A stretch of DNA of 46,104 nt. It comes from Glycomyces paridis (lineage in GTDB: Bacteria; Actinomycetota; Actinomycetes; Mycobacteriales; Micromonosporaceae). A model generated the notes under the pieces. That model was given only the letters and a program-made list of their open reading frames with translations, had not been told where the DNA came from and did not search any database. The stretch lies in contig NZ_STGX01000004.1 in assembly GCF_004912155.1 (NCBI RefSeq), positions 268,162 through 314,265 of the forward strand, given 5' to 3'. Positions 24,906 through 32,151 of this stretch are shown in pieces (positions within the stretch are counted from its first letter, which is position 1; every line of letters starts with the position of its first letter). A program made the position numbers and the translations under genes.

Positions 24906-25363
24906 AACCCGAAGAGCTGCACCGCAGGCACCTGGCAGCCTTGATCACCGGGGACGCAGCGGAGACCGAGAGGGTCCGCCGCTGGTTCAAACCCCTCGAC
25001 CACGCCACCGCGGCCATGTACCTCCGCGCGGCCGTCGCCGCGAGCCTCGAATACCGGTTCGGGCCGGGAGCCGGGCTCGGGGCGGGGCCGATCGACTACG
25101 ACGAACTGGCCGCGTTCACGGCCGAGATCCGCCGGTCCTCCGACACCGCCGAACCGCCGCCGGACCACCTCGCGATCGAGTCGGTCGTCCGCGCCCTCTA
25201 CGGCGAACCGCACCTCCTCGAACCGCTCGCCGAGCACCAGCGGGCCGCGACCCACCACGTCCTGCTCCGCAAGCAGATCGAAGCCCGCCCGTGGCTCGGG
25301 GCCAACCCCGGCCACCTCATCGACCGCGCCAAGACGACCATGACCGCCTGGGTGCTCGGCTGA
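24902..25363 (+). CDS. Hypothetical protein, tail-less paralogue of its upstream neighbour
   Basis: A 153-residue helical protein, MKPEELHRRHLAALITGDAAETERVRRWF... It aligns along its length with residues 1-165 of the preceding protein: GD.AE, Y.......G...D..EL...T, ES.VR.LYGEPHLLEPLAEHQ. It lacks the repeat tail. The ATGA overlap with the upstream gene indicates coupling, and the two products may form a heteromer. Last gene before a strong hairpin. Unrecognised family. Confidence 0.75.
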   Translation: MKPEELHRRHLAALITGDAAETERVRRWFKPLDHATAAMYLRAAVAASLEYRFGPGAGLGAGPIDYDELAAFTAEIRRSSDTAEPPPDHLAIESVVRALYGEPHLLEPLAEHQRAATHHVLLRKQIEARPWLGANPGHLIDRAKTTMTAWVLG

Positions 25364-25370
25364 ACCCGAA

Positions 25371-25400
25371 CGGCCGGGGCCGCTCGCGCGGTCCCGGCCG
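25371..25400 (+). terminator. Hairpin terminator of the 21206-25363 operon
   Basis: A 13-bp stem (25371-25383 with 25388-25400, one G-T pair) and TCGC loop starts 7 bp after the last stop. Confidence 0.75.
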
Positions 25401-25409
25401 CTCCTCGGC

Positions 25410-25497
25410 GATCTGCGGTCGCCCACGATCAGGGAACCCCCGGCCCGCCCGACACCCGTCGGGCGGGCGCGCCGGGGATCTACGGTCGCCCACGATC
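25410..25497. repeat. 21-bp direct repeat flanking a hairpin
   Basis: GATCTGCGGTCGCCCACGAT at 25410-25429 recurs as GATCTACGGTCGCCCACGAT at 25477-25496 (the pair extends one more base, 20 of 21 identical). The copies are 67 bp apart and bracket the hairpin at 25443-25468. Confidence 0.7.
25443..25468 (-). terminator. Hairpin terminator after the minus-strand membrane protein
   Basis: A perfect 11-bp stem (25443-25453 with 25458-25468), 41 bp beyond the stop at 25510. Confidence 0.65.
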
Positions 25498-25509
25498 GAA
25501 GGGGAGTCT

Positions 25510-25986
25510 TCAAGCGAGCGTGTGGAACTGCGCCGCTTCGGGGAGTTCGCCCGGCGGGCCCGGTGTCCCGGGCTCCGGGGTGATCGCGAGACCGCGTTCC
25601 GATCGCGTCCTGATCACCGAGTAGAGCGCGGCGAGGAGCAGCACGACGCCCGCGCAGCCGAACCCTCGGGACGCCGACACCGTGTCCGCCGCCTGCACCG
25701 CGCCGAGTGCGGCGGCACACGCCGCCCCGAGCGCCAACGCGGCCGCCCATGCCCTTCGCCTCCTGCGTCGCCACCCGCCAGTGGGTCCGACCTCCACGAC
25801 CACCGTGCGTCCGCAAGCGGGACAGACGATCTCATGCGCCGTCGTCTCGGTCCGCGAGCCCTCCAGCTCGAAGACCGCGACCGGACCGCGCTCGACGCGC
25901 CGGTTCTCGGCCTCGGAGTCCATGCGGACGCTGTACGAGACGACATGGCGCACACGCGCCTTCACGAGCCCTCGCCGGTCGGCCAT
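25510..25986 (-). CDS. Hypothetical two-helix membrane protein with CPAC motif
   Basis: A 158-residue protein. The first 60 residues are soluble, with EIVCPACGRTVVVEVGP, half of a zinc-ribbon-like knuckle without the second Cys pair. A basic run (WRRRRRRAW) precedes two transmembrane helices (about 77-97 and 108-127), followed by a Pro/Gly-rich tail. No family recognised. It stands alone between the convergent operon terminator and the tandem repeat. Confidence 0.7.
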   Translation of the reverse strand: MADRRGLVKARVRHVVSYSVRMDSEAENRRVERGPVAVFELEGSRTETTAHEIVCPACGRTVVVEVGPTGGWRRRRRRAWAAALALGAACAAALGAVQAADTVSASRGFGCAGVVLLLAALYSVIRTRSERGLAITPEPGTPGPPGELPEAAQFHTLA

Positions 25987-26021
25987 GACCCCAAGCTATC
26001 GCCGCCGCGCCACCCGTAAAC

Positions 26022-26217
26022 GGCGAACCCGGTCCGCATTCAGGCGGTTGGCGATCCCGCTCGCGCGAACGGCGAACCAAGTCCGCGCTAAGGCACCGGG
26101 CATCCCTGCTCACGCGAACCGCGAACCCGGTCCGTGTTCGGGCACCTGGCGGCTCCGCTCGAACGCGACCAGTGAGGCCTGTCCGCGTTCGGAGGCCGCG
26201 CTCCGCTCACACGTAGA
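26022..26217. repeat. Four-copy 49-bp tandem repeat
   Basis: Units begin at 26022, 26071 and 26120 (49-bp period), with a fourth, more diverged copy whose GTCCG core is at 26181. Each contains GCGAACC..GTCCGC.TT..GGC and ends near GCTC.CGCGAAC. The last copy runs into the 3' end of the ATPase gene. Confidence 0.8.
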
Positions 26218-27667
26218 GCCGCGCAGGGTCGACGAGCTCGACCATCGGATCGGTGTCGGCGATCCGCCGTAGTTCATCGCTGAAGCCGGCGCCGCCGAAG
26301 CAGATCAGACGAGACCCCTCAGAGGCCCTGCCCTGGGAGACCAGCAGGTCGCGGAGCCGCGTCAGGCGTCGCAGGTGCCCGCAGTCCATCTCCTCGTTCC
26401 ACTTGACCTCGCCGATGGCCAGCAGTGCGTCCGAGCCGTCGGCCGCGGTGCCGTGGACGACCACATCGATCTCGTGCGTGGTGCCGGCCTTCGGGTCGCT
26501 GACGATGCCCGCCGCCACTCGATTCGGCAGGCCCCCGAGCTCCTCCGCCGAGGCGTGCAGGCGCGCCCACTCGCGTGCGAGCGACTCGAAATGCGGTCCC
26601 AGCACCTGGCTGCGGAAGGTGCCCTGCATTCGCCGCCAGACCTGTCCGGCGCGTCCGGGGCGTTCGAGTTCGCCCCAGACCGGGCGCATGACCGCGTGGT
26701 AGTAGGCGATGATCGGCTCAGCGATCCGGTAGAAGGACCGGTTGCGTTTGAAGGCATCGGGTTCGTGGCGGACGAGACCGGCGTCTTCGAGAACCGCCAA
26801 CGGGTGCGCGAGGTCGGTGGCCTTCTTCCCGATCCTGGTCGCGATCGCCCCGCGGGCGGTGCTGCCCGTGGCGATGGCCGCGAGCACCGCGTGGAGCGGG
26901 CCGGTGTCGCGTACCCCCGGCTCCTCTGCGAGCAGGTAGCGGCCTTCGCGGAAGAGCGGCCTGGCCGGGTTGAGCACCGTCCGGACCACCCAGTCGTCGA
27001 AGTCGTCCGGCCCCTCGGGCGCGTCGTCCTGCGCGAATTCGCGACGATAGGCCGGGGTCCCGCCGACGACCGCGTTGACCTGTACCGCGGTCCGCTCGTC
27101 CTCGATGCCCCAGAACGCCCTCGCGAGACGGTAGTCCAAGGTGGGGACGATCAGTTCGAGCCCGGCACGTCCCCGCAGCGGTGCGGTCCCGGAAAGCAGT
27201 CGCCCCATGAACGTCACGGCGGAACCGCAGAGCAGCAGACGGACCGGCGAGTTCGAATGCTGGCTACCGGGATCGAGTGCTCGCTGAATGACCGAGGGCA
27301 GCGACGGCGACGCCTGGGCAAGGAACGGGAACTCGTCGATGACGGCCATCACCGGCCGGTCGGTCGGCAGACGCAGCAGCCTGGAAATCGCCTCGTCCCA
27401 GCTGGTGAACCGCAGTGGCACCGGCTCCCCCAGGTACCGTGCCAACGACGCGCCGAACTGGGAGAGCGCATCGGCCTCCGTGGTCTCCGTCGCGGTGAAC
27501 ATGAATCCCCCGCTTGCGCGGGTCAGCGCGTCCAGCAGGAACGTCTTCCCTTGGCGGCGCCGACCCGAGACCACCCCGAGTGTCGCCCGGTCGGACCGGT
27601 TCTCGGCGAACCGTACGAGTTCTCCCCACTCGAAATCGCGATCGAACATGCCTTCGGGCTTACGCAT
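26207..27667 (-). CDS. AAA-family ATPase with DUF234-type C-terminal domain
   Basis: A 486-residue archaeal-ATPase-type protein. Walker A SGRRRQGKT is at 34-42 and Walker B VMAVIDEFPFL has D111 and E112. A winged-helix segment with a LAVLEDAGLV motif follows near 290-320. The C-terminal restriction-like core is EIDVVVHG...AIGEVKW (D401, E420, K422). The role of this family is unsettled; members often appear in accessory DNA. The ATG at 27667 has a perfect AAGGAGG 5 nt upstream. The longer frame adds MIMVIINVIIQGG from the AT-rich promoter and is rejected. A dyad over the ribosome site suggests tight control. Confidence 0.9.
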   Translation of the reverse strand: MRKPEGMFDRDFEWGELVRFAENRSDRATLGVVSGRRRQGKTFLLDALTRASGGFMFTATETTEADALSQFGASLARYLGEPVPLRFTSWDEAISRLLRLPTDRPVMAVIDEFPFLAQASPSLPSVIQRALDPGSQHSNSPVRLLLCGSAVTFMGRLLSGTAPLRGRAGLELIVPTLDYRLARAFWGIEDERTAVQVNAVVGGTPAYRREFAQDDAPEGPDDFDDWVVRTVLNPARPLFREGRYLLAEEPGVRDTGPLHAVLAAIATGSTARGAIATRIGKKATDLAHPLAVLEDAGLVRHEPDAFKRNRSFYRIAEPIIAYYHAVMRPVWGELERPGRAGQVWRRMQGTFRSQVLGPHFESLAREWARLHASAEELGGLPNRVAAGIVSDPKAGTTHEIDVVVHGTAADGSDALLAIGEVKWNEEMDCGHLRRLTRLRDLLVSQGRASEGSRLICFGGAGFSDELRRIADTDPMVELVDPARLYV

Positions 27668-27675
27668 CCGACCTC

Positions 27676-27714
27676 CTTGTATAATTACATTTATTATAAC
27701 CATAATCATACAAG
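27676..27714 (-). promoter_or_regulatory. Inverted repeat at the ATPase promoter
   Basis: CTTGTATAATTA (27676-27687) and TAATCATACAAG (27703-27714) match in 11 of 12 positions and frame an AT-rich core containing TATAAT on the minus strand. The proximal arm abuts the AAGGAGG. It could be an operator for autoregulation or a toxin-antitoxin-like control. Confidence 0.6.
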
Positions 27715-27779
27715 AATTCGGCTAGTACCGAGAGACTGCGCCCGCTGCGGCTCTGCGTGGGTTCTTCGCTATGGGTCGT

Positions 27780-29093
27780 TCACTCCACGGCTTCGACCAG
27801 CAAGCCTTCGATCGCGCGGAGGGCGGGTTCGACCGCTGCCTCCTCGATCTTGCGGGAGTCGAAGAGGAGGCTGAGTTCGCAGGAGCGCCGGTCTCGGCCG
27901 ATCGCGGTGAACAGGGTCGCGTCGTGGCGGGGCCAGGCGCCGTCCGGTTCGATCACGGTCTCCTCCAAGAGGTCGGCAACCTCGCTGCGGGTCTTGGCCT
28001 CGGGGCGCTCGGGCCAGCCGCCGCCGGCGCGGGCGTCGTTGAAGTAGATCGAGAGGTCCAGGGGTGCACCGCGTTCGGCCTCGATCTCGGTACGGAGCTC
28101 CTCCAGTGCGTCGGGGTCGTAGAAGCCGTGCTTGTACGTCGCCAGCGAGCGGCGGAAGCACAGGCGCACCAGGTCGTCGAACGAGAGGCCGTCGAGGTCG
28201 GTGTTGAGCAGCCCGTTCTGCGCCATCGCCGCCGCGACCGTCCGGTCCCGCGGCGTGTACCGGTTCCCGACGATGAGCTGGCAGGACTGGCGGGCCGCGC
28301 CGGTGAGGTCGCGCAGGAGGACCCCGTTGGCGGCGAGCAGGACGGCCGCGGTCGAGACGCCGAGGCGCTCGGCGATCCGCGTCGCCGCCGCCGACATGGC
28401 CGAGCTGCGGATACGGACGCTCTTGAACGGCAACGGGTCAGCGCTCGGACGCGCCGCGCCGGTCATGGACGCGGGCATGGCGCGCAGCTCCCGGCCCCAG
28501 AACCGCATCGCCGCGGCCGAGCGGCGCAGTGCCGCGGGCGAGCGTTCGAAATCGGACTGGTCGGTCGTCTGCACCACCGCCGCAGGCGTGCGGTCCCCGC
28601 GCAGGCGCGCCTCGATGCGGCCCTTCACCAGGTCGTACGACCCGCAGTCCAGCGCAAGGTGACTGACGGCCAACGCGACGAGCACCGGGGTGTCTCCCGC
28701 GCAGACGACCGCGCCGCGCACGCACCGGTCGTAGTCGGCGAAGCGGAAGGACTTCGCCTCGCCGGGTTGGAGCGGGACGGTGCCGTCGGCGCCGATGAGG
28801 CGCAGTTCCAGTTCCAGTGCGCCCGAGCCGCTCACGAGCTGGCGGGGGCCGTGCTCGTCGTCGGCGAAGCGGGTGCGCAGGACCGCGAACTCGGCGAGGA
28901 CGTCGGCGAAGGCCGCCGCGAGGTCGGCGAGCGAGCGGCCTTGGGGCACTTCGCAGATCATCTCGTGGTTGAAGTAGCCGCCGTCGTCGCCGAAGCGTCG
29001 GACGCCTTCGAGGACCGCCCGCTGGCCCCAGGTCATGGGCGCGGCGAGGTCGGGGTGGCCGGCATCGAACTCGATGCGGAGGGTCGCGGTCAT
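27780..29093 (-). CDS. Free-standing condensation-domain-type acyltransferase
   Basis: A 437-residue protein with the chloramphenicol acetyltransferase-like fold of NRPS condensation domains, last in the cluster operon. The active-site motif HHxxxDG reads SHLALDCG (S144, H145, D149, C150), so the second, catalytic His is kept while the first His and the Gly are replaced. Later blocks include IVGNRYTPRDR, the DFD-like SFDDLV and a C-terminal LSIYFNDAR. Free-standing C domains join carrier-bound acyl groups to amines or alcohols. Here it would release or conjugate the ACP-bound unit, by inference from context. The ATG at 29093 lies 27 bp after the permease gene. Confidence 0.85.
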   Translation of the reverse strand: MTATLRIEFDAGHPDLAAPMTWGQRAVLEGVRRFGDDGGYFNHEMICEVPQGRSLADLAAAFADVLAEFAVLRTRFADDEHGPRQLVSGSGALELELRLIGADGTVPLQPGEAKSFRFADYDRCVRGAVVCAGDTPVLVALAVSHLALDCGSYDLVKGRIEARLRGDRTPAAVVQTTDQSDFERSPAALRRSAAAMRFWGRELRAMPASMTGAARPSADPLPFKSVRIRSSAMSAAATRIAERLGVSTAAVLLAANGVLLRDLTGAARQSCQLIVGNRYTPRDRTVAAAMAQNGLLNTDLDGLSFDDLVRLCFRRSLATYKHGFYDPDALEELRTEIEAERGAPLDLSIYFNDARAGGGWPERPEAKTRSEVADLLEETVIEPDGAWPRHDATLFTAIGRDRRSCELSLLFDSRKIEEAAVEPALRAIEGLLVEAVE

Positions 29094-29120
29094 GGTCTCG
29101 CCTTCAAGGGGGTCGGGAGG

Positions 29121-29954
29121 TCAGTCCTTCAGCGCGGAGCCGGATTCCTTGCGCGCCATACGTTTCAGGAGCGGGACGGCGAGCAGGAGGGTGGCGGCGA
29201 TCCACAGGCCGAGGACGAGGAAGACCTGGCCGAGGCGCCATTCGCCGCCGAGTTCGACCGCGGCCATGCCCTCGGGAAGCATCGCGGCCCGCATCCCCAG
29301 GCCGATCCAGTAGACGGGGAACAGCTCGGCGGTCGACTGGAGCCACGCGGGATAGGCCGCGAGCGGGTAGAAGATCCCGGAGATGCCGATGAGCACGGTC
29401 AGCGGGAGCTGGACGAGGCCGACGTGCCGGGGGTTGCTCAGGAGCCCGCCGAGGACCGCGCCGAGCGGCAGAAGCGCGGCCATCGCCGCGGCGGTGACGG
29501 CCGCGAGCAGGCCCAGGCGCGTCCAGGACAGAACGAGGCCGTCGAAGAAGGCGAGCCCGGCGAGGACCATGCCGACGACGGTGAACAGGGAGAACACCGC
29601 GACCGAGATCGTATGTCCGATGAGGAAGCTCCCGAGGCCGCGCGGAATCGCCTTGGCGCGCAGCAGCTCCCCGCTGGCCTTGGACCAGGCGAGCTTCCCT
29701 GCGATCATCGGGACGGTGCCGGTGACGAGGGTCGCGCCGAGCACCGACGGGAAGTTCATGGAGCCCAGGTCGAGGTCCGAGCCGGCGAAGGTGCCGCCGC
29801 CTGCGGCCAGGAGCACCGAGACCATGATCGCCAGGCTCCCCAGGGCCATGACGAGGTCCCCGGGGGTGGTGAGCATGATGCGGGTCTCGACCGCCCCGCG
29901 CCGCAGACCGTTGCGGGCCACTGTGGACAGGCCTGCCGTAGTGATGGTGGTCAT
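29121..29954 (-). CDS. ABC-2 type transporter permease
   Basis: A 277-residue membrane protein with six predicted helices, as in ABC-2 exporters (DrrB-like). Helices lie at about 33-52, 70-88, 110-134, 147-172, 180-200 and 240-262. The ATG overlaps the stop of the ATP-binding subunit gene by 4 nt (ATGA), so the two are made together. The pair most likely exports the cluster product and gives self-resistance. This is inferred from family and position. Confidence 0.93.
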   Translation of the reverse strand: MTTITTAGLSTVARNGLRRGAVETRIMLTTPGDLVMALGSLAIMVSVLLAAGGGTFAGSDLDLGSMNFPSVLGATLVTGTVPMIAGKLAWSKASGELLRAKAIPRGLGSFLIGHTISVAVFSLFTVVGMVLAGLAFFDGLVLSWTRLGLLAAVTAAAMAALLPLGAVLGGLLSNPRHVGLVQLPLTVLIGISGIFYPLAAYPAWLQSTAELFPVYWIGLGMRAAMLPEGMAAVELGGEWRLGQVFLVLGLWIAATLLLAVPLLKRMARKESGSALKD

Positions 29955-30874
29955 CGCCGCTCCTCGCTCGGGGCCGGGTCGGCCTCGTCTTCCTCGTCCG
30001 CCCTCAAGGTCTCGCCCGCGAGGGCGCGGGCGACCATCGCCAGATATGTGTCCTCAAGCGAGGATCGGCGCACCTCAAGGTCCGCGACGGTCCCCCCGCA
30101 CCGGGCCCGCACCCGGTCGATGAGGTCGAGCGGGTCGGCGCTGCGCTCGATGCGCCGCCGCCCGTCCTCGGTCCACCGCACCTCGGCGCGCTCCCCCATC
30201 TCCTCCGACAGCGCCGCCACCGTCCCCTCGGCGAGCACGCGCCCGCCGATGAGCACCACGATCCGGTCGGCGAGCCGCTCGGCCTCGTGCAGGTCGTGCG
30301 TGGTCATGAGGATCGTGACGCCCAGGTCCCGGTTGAGCTTGGCGACGAGCTCCTGGAAGTCCCTGCGCGACACCGGGTCGAGCCCGTTCGACGGCTCGTC
30401 GAGGAACAAGAGCTCGGGGCGCCCGATCAGGCCCGCGGCGAGGTCCATGCGGCGGCGCTGGCCGCCCGAGAGGACCTTGATCGGCGTGTCCCGTTGCGAC
30501 TCGAGGCCGACGGCGGCCAGCAGCTCCTCGGCGTCCCAGGCGTCGCCGAAGGGCCGGTAGTGGTCGTGCAGAAGGCGCAGAAACTCCCCGACCCGCCAGT
30601 TCGCGTGGTCCTCCCAGTGCTGGAGGACGACGCCGATGCGCGACCGCCAGGCCTCCCCGGCGGTCTGGGGGTCCTCGCCGAGCACCGACACCGACCCGGC
30701 CGAGCGGCCCCGGAAGCCCTCCAGGATCTCCATCGTCGTGGTCTTCCCGGCCCCGTTGGGGCCCAGGAGGGCCACGATCTCCCCGGCGGGGATGGCGAGG
30801 TCGACGCCGTGGAGGACCTGCTTGTCGCCGTAGCTCATGCTCAGGCCCTCGGTGCGGACCGCGTGCGCGCTCAT
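29951..30874 (-). CDS. ABC transporter ATP-binding protein, DrrA-like
   Basis: A 307-residue ATPase: Walker A GPNGAGKT (38-45), Q-loop VLQHWED, signature LSGGQRRRMDLA, Walker B LLFLDEPSNGLDP, switch His in TTHDLHEAERL. A C-terminal extension of about 80 residues, including VRRSSLEDTYLAMV, is the DrrA/CcmA-type regulatory tail. The start at 30874 (MSAHAVRTEGL) overlaps the decarboxylase stop by 4 nt. It energises the permease encoded next. Confidence 0.95.
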   Translation of the reverse strand: MSAHAVRTEGLSMSYGDKQVLHGVDLAIPAGEIVALLGPNGAGKTTTMEILEGFRGRSAGSVSVLGEDPQTAGEAWRSRIGVVLQHWEDHANWRVGEFLRLLHDHYRPFGDAWDAEELLAAVGLESQRDTPIKVLSGGQRRRMDLAAGLIGRPELLFLDEPSNGLDPVSRRDFQELVAKLNRDLGVTILMTTHDLHEAERLADRIVVLIGGRVLAEGTVAALSEEMGERAEVRWTEDGRRRIERSADPLDLIDRVRARCGGTVADLEVRRSSLEDTYLAMVARALAGETLRADEEDEADPAPSEERR

Positions 30875-32151
30875 GCGCCCTCCTTCAGGCTCGGCGGGAG
30901 CGACTGCGGGCCGAGCATGTCGGCGACGGTGTCCCGGGCGCGCACCAGGTGGTCGCGGCCGCCGTCGACGAGAATCTCCGCGGGGAAGCCGTGGCCGAGG
31001 AACCGCCCGATGGACGCCGTCGGCCCGTAGGCGCCTGCGCTGAGGATGCCCACCACGTCGCCGGGGCCGAGGTCGTCCGGCAGGTCGACGCCGTTGCCGA
31101 TGGAGTCGTTCGGAGTGCACAAGGGACCGGTGAGGTTCCATGCGGCCGTGGCGGACCCGGAGCGGTTGAGGAGTTTCACCGGGAAGTTGCGGCGCACGAA
31201 CGAGCCGATGCCCGCCGCCGCCATGTGGTGGTTCGAGCCGCCGTCGAGCACCGCGAACCGCTCCCCGTGGGACTCCTTCGTGTATCGCACCGTCGCGGCG
31301 TAGATCCCGGCCTCGGCGGTGAGGTACCGGCCCGATTCGAGGATGAACCGCGTCTCGGGGCGGTCCGCGAGGAACGCCGCCACCGCCTCGTTGACGAGGC
31401 GGCAGGCCTCCGCGGCGTCGAGCTCGCCCTCGTTCGCGAAGTACGGGACGCCGAAACCGCCGCCGAAGTCCACAGTGCGCACCGGCATCCCGGTCTCGTC
31501 GGCGAGCGACGCCGCCAGAGCGAGAATCCGCGCCGTGTGCTCGCCGATCGACGCCGCCGAGAGGATGCGGGTGCCCATGTACACGTGCAGGCCCTCGACC
31601 TCGACGCCGTGCAGCGCCGAACCATCGCGCCACAGTTCGCGCACGACCTCCTCGTCCATGCCGAACTGCCGCGGCTTGCCGCCCATCGCGAGCCCGCTCT
31701 TCTTCGACTCGAAGCCCGGGTTCACCCGCAGCAGCACGCGCGGGCGAACCCCTTGGGCCGCCGCGATGTCGGAGAGCATCGCGCACTCGCCCACCGACTC
31801 GACCACGACGAGCGCGATGCGCTCCTTCACGCACGCTTCGAGTTCGGCCCGGCTCTTGCCCGGCCCGAGGAAGATGATCCGCTCCGGGCCGATCCCGGCC
31901 CGCAGCGCCGTCTCCAGCTCCAGGAGCGAGGACACCTCCGCACCCGCGCCCTCGGCGCCGAGCACCGCGGTCACCGCCAGGTTCGGGTTCGCCTTGAGCG
32001 AGTAGTGCACCTCGACGCGCTCGTGCAGCGCGGCCCGCAGGCCCCGGTACTGCGAACGCAGCCGCTCGGCGTCGTAGATGTAGGCGGGCGAGCCGTGACG
32101 CTCCAAGACGTCGGTCACGGGCACCCCCTGCACGCGGTGGTCATCGGCCAT
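30871..32151 (-). CDS. Fold-type III PLP-dependent decarboxylase (DAP/ornithine decarboxylase family, BtrK-like)
   Basis: A 426-residue enzyme with an alanine-racemase-like barrel. PLP lysine K53 sits in VHYSLKANPN; the phosphate-binding glycines are in TVDFGGGFGVPY, followed by FILESGRYLTAEAG. The partner-subunit CTPNDS supplies the catalytic Cys and Asp, and AYGPTAS ends the core. The family decarboxylates diaminopimelate, lysine, ornithine, arginine or, in BtrK of butirosin biosynthesis, glutamyl-ACP. Within an ACP/ATP-grasp operon the last is the closest analogy. GGAGG precedes the ATG at 32151, which overlaps the ATP-grasp gene by 11 nt. Confidence 0.9.
   Translation of the reverse strand: MADDHRVQGVPVTDVLERHGSPAYIYDAERLRSQYRGLRAALHERVEVHYSLKANPNLAVTAVLGAEGAGAEVSSLLELETALRAGIGPERIIFLGPGKSRAELEACVKERIALVVVESVGECAMLSDIAAAQGVRPRVLLRVNPGFESKKSGLAMGGKPRQFGMDEEVVRELWRDGSALHGVEVEGLHVYMGTRILSAASIGEHTARILALAASLADETGMPVRTVDFGGGFGVPYFANEGELDAAEACRLVNEAVAAFLADRPETRFILESGRYLTAEAGIYAATVRYTKESHGERFAVLDGGSNHHMAAAGIGSFVRRNFPVKLLNRSGSATAAWNLTGPLCTPNDSIGNGVDLPDDLGPGDVVGILSAGAYGPTASIGRFLGHGFPAEILVDGGRDHLVRARDTVADMLGPQSLPPSLKEGA

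Noticed and set aside
26022..26217. CRISPR array
   Set aside because: The units are contiguous 49-bp tandem copies that vary throughout, without separate repeat and spacer parts.
27771..30560. 929-codon plus-strand open frame opposite the condensation and ABC genes
   Set aside because: Antisense shadow; the minus strand has clear ABC and condensation motifs.
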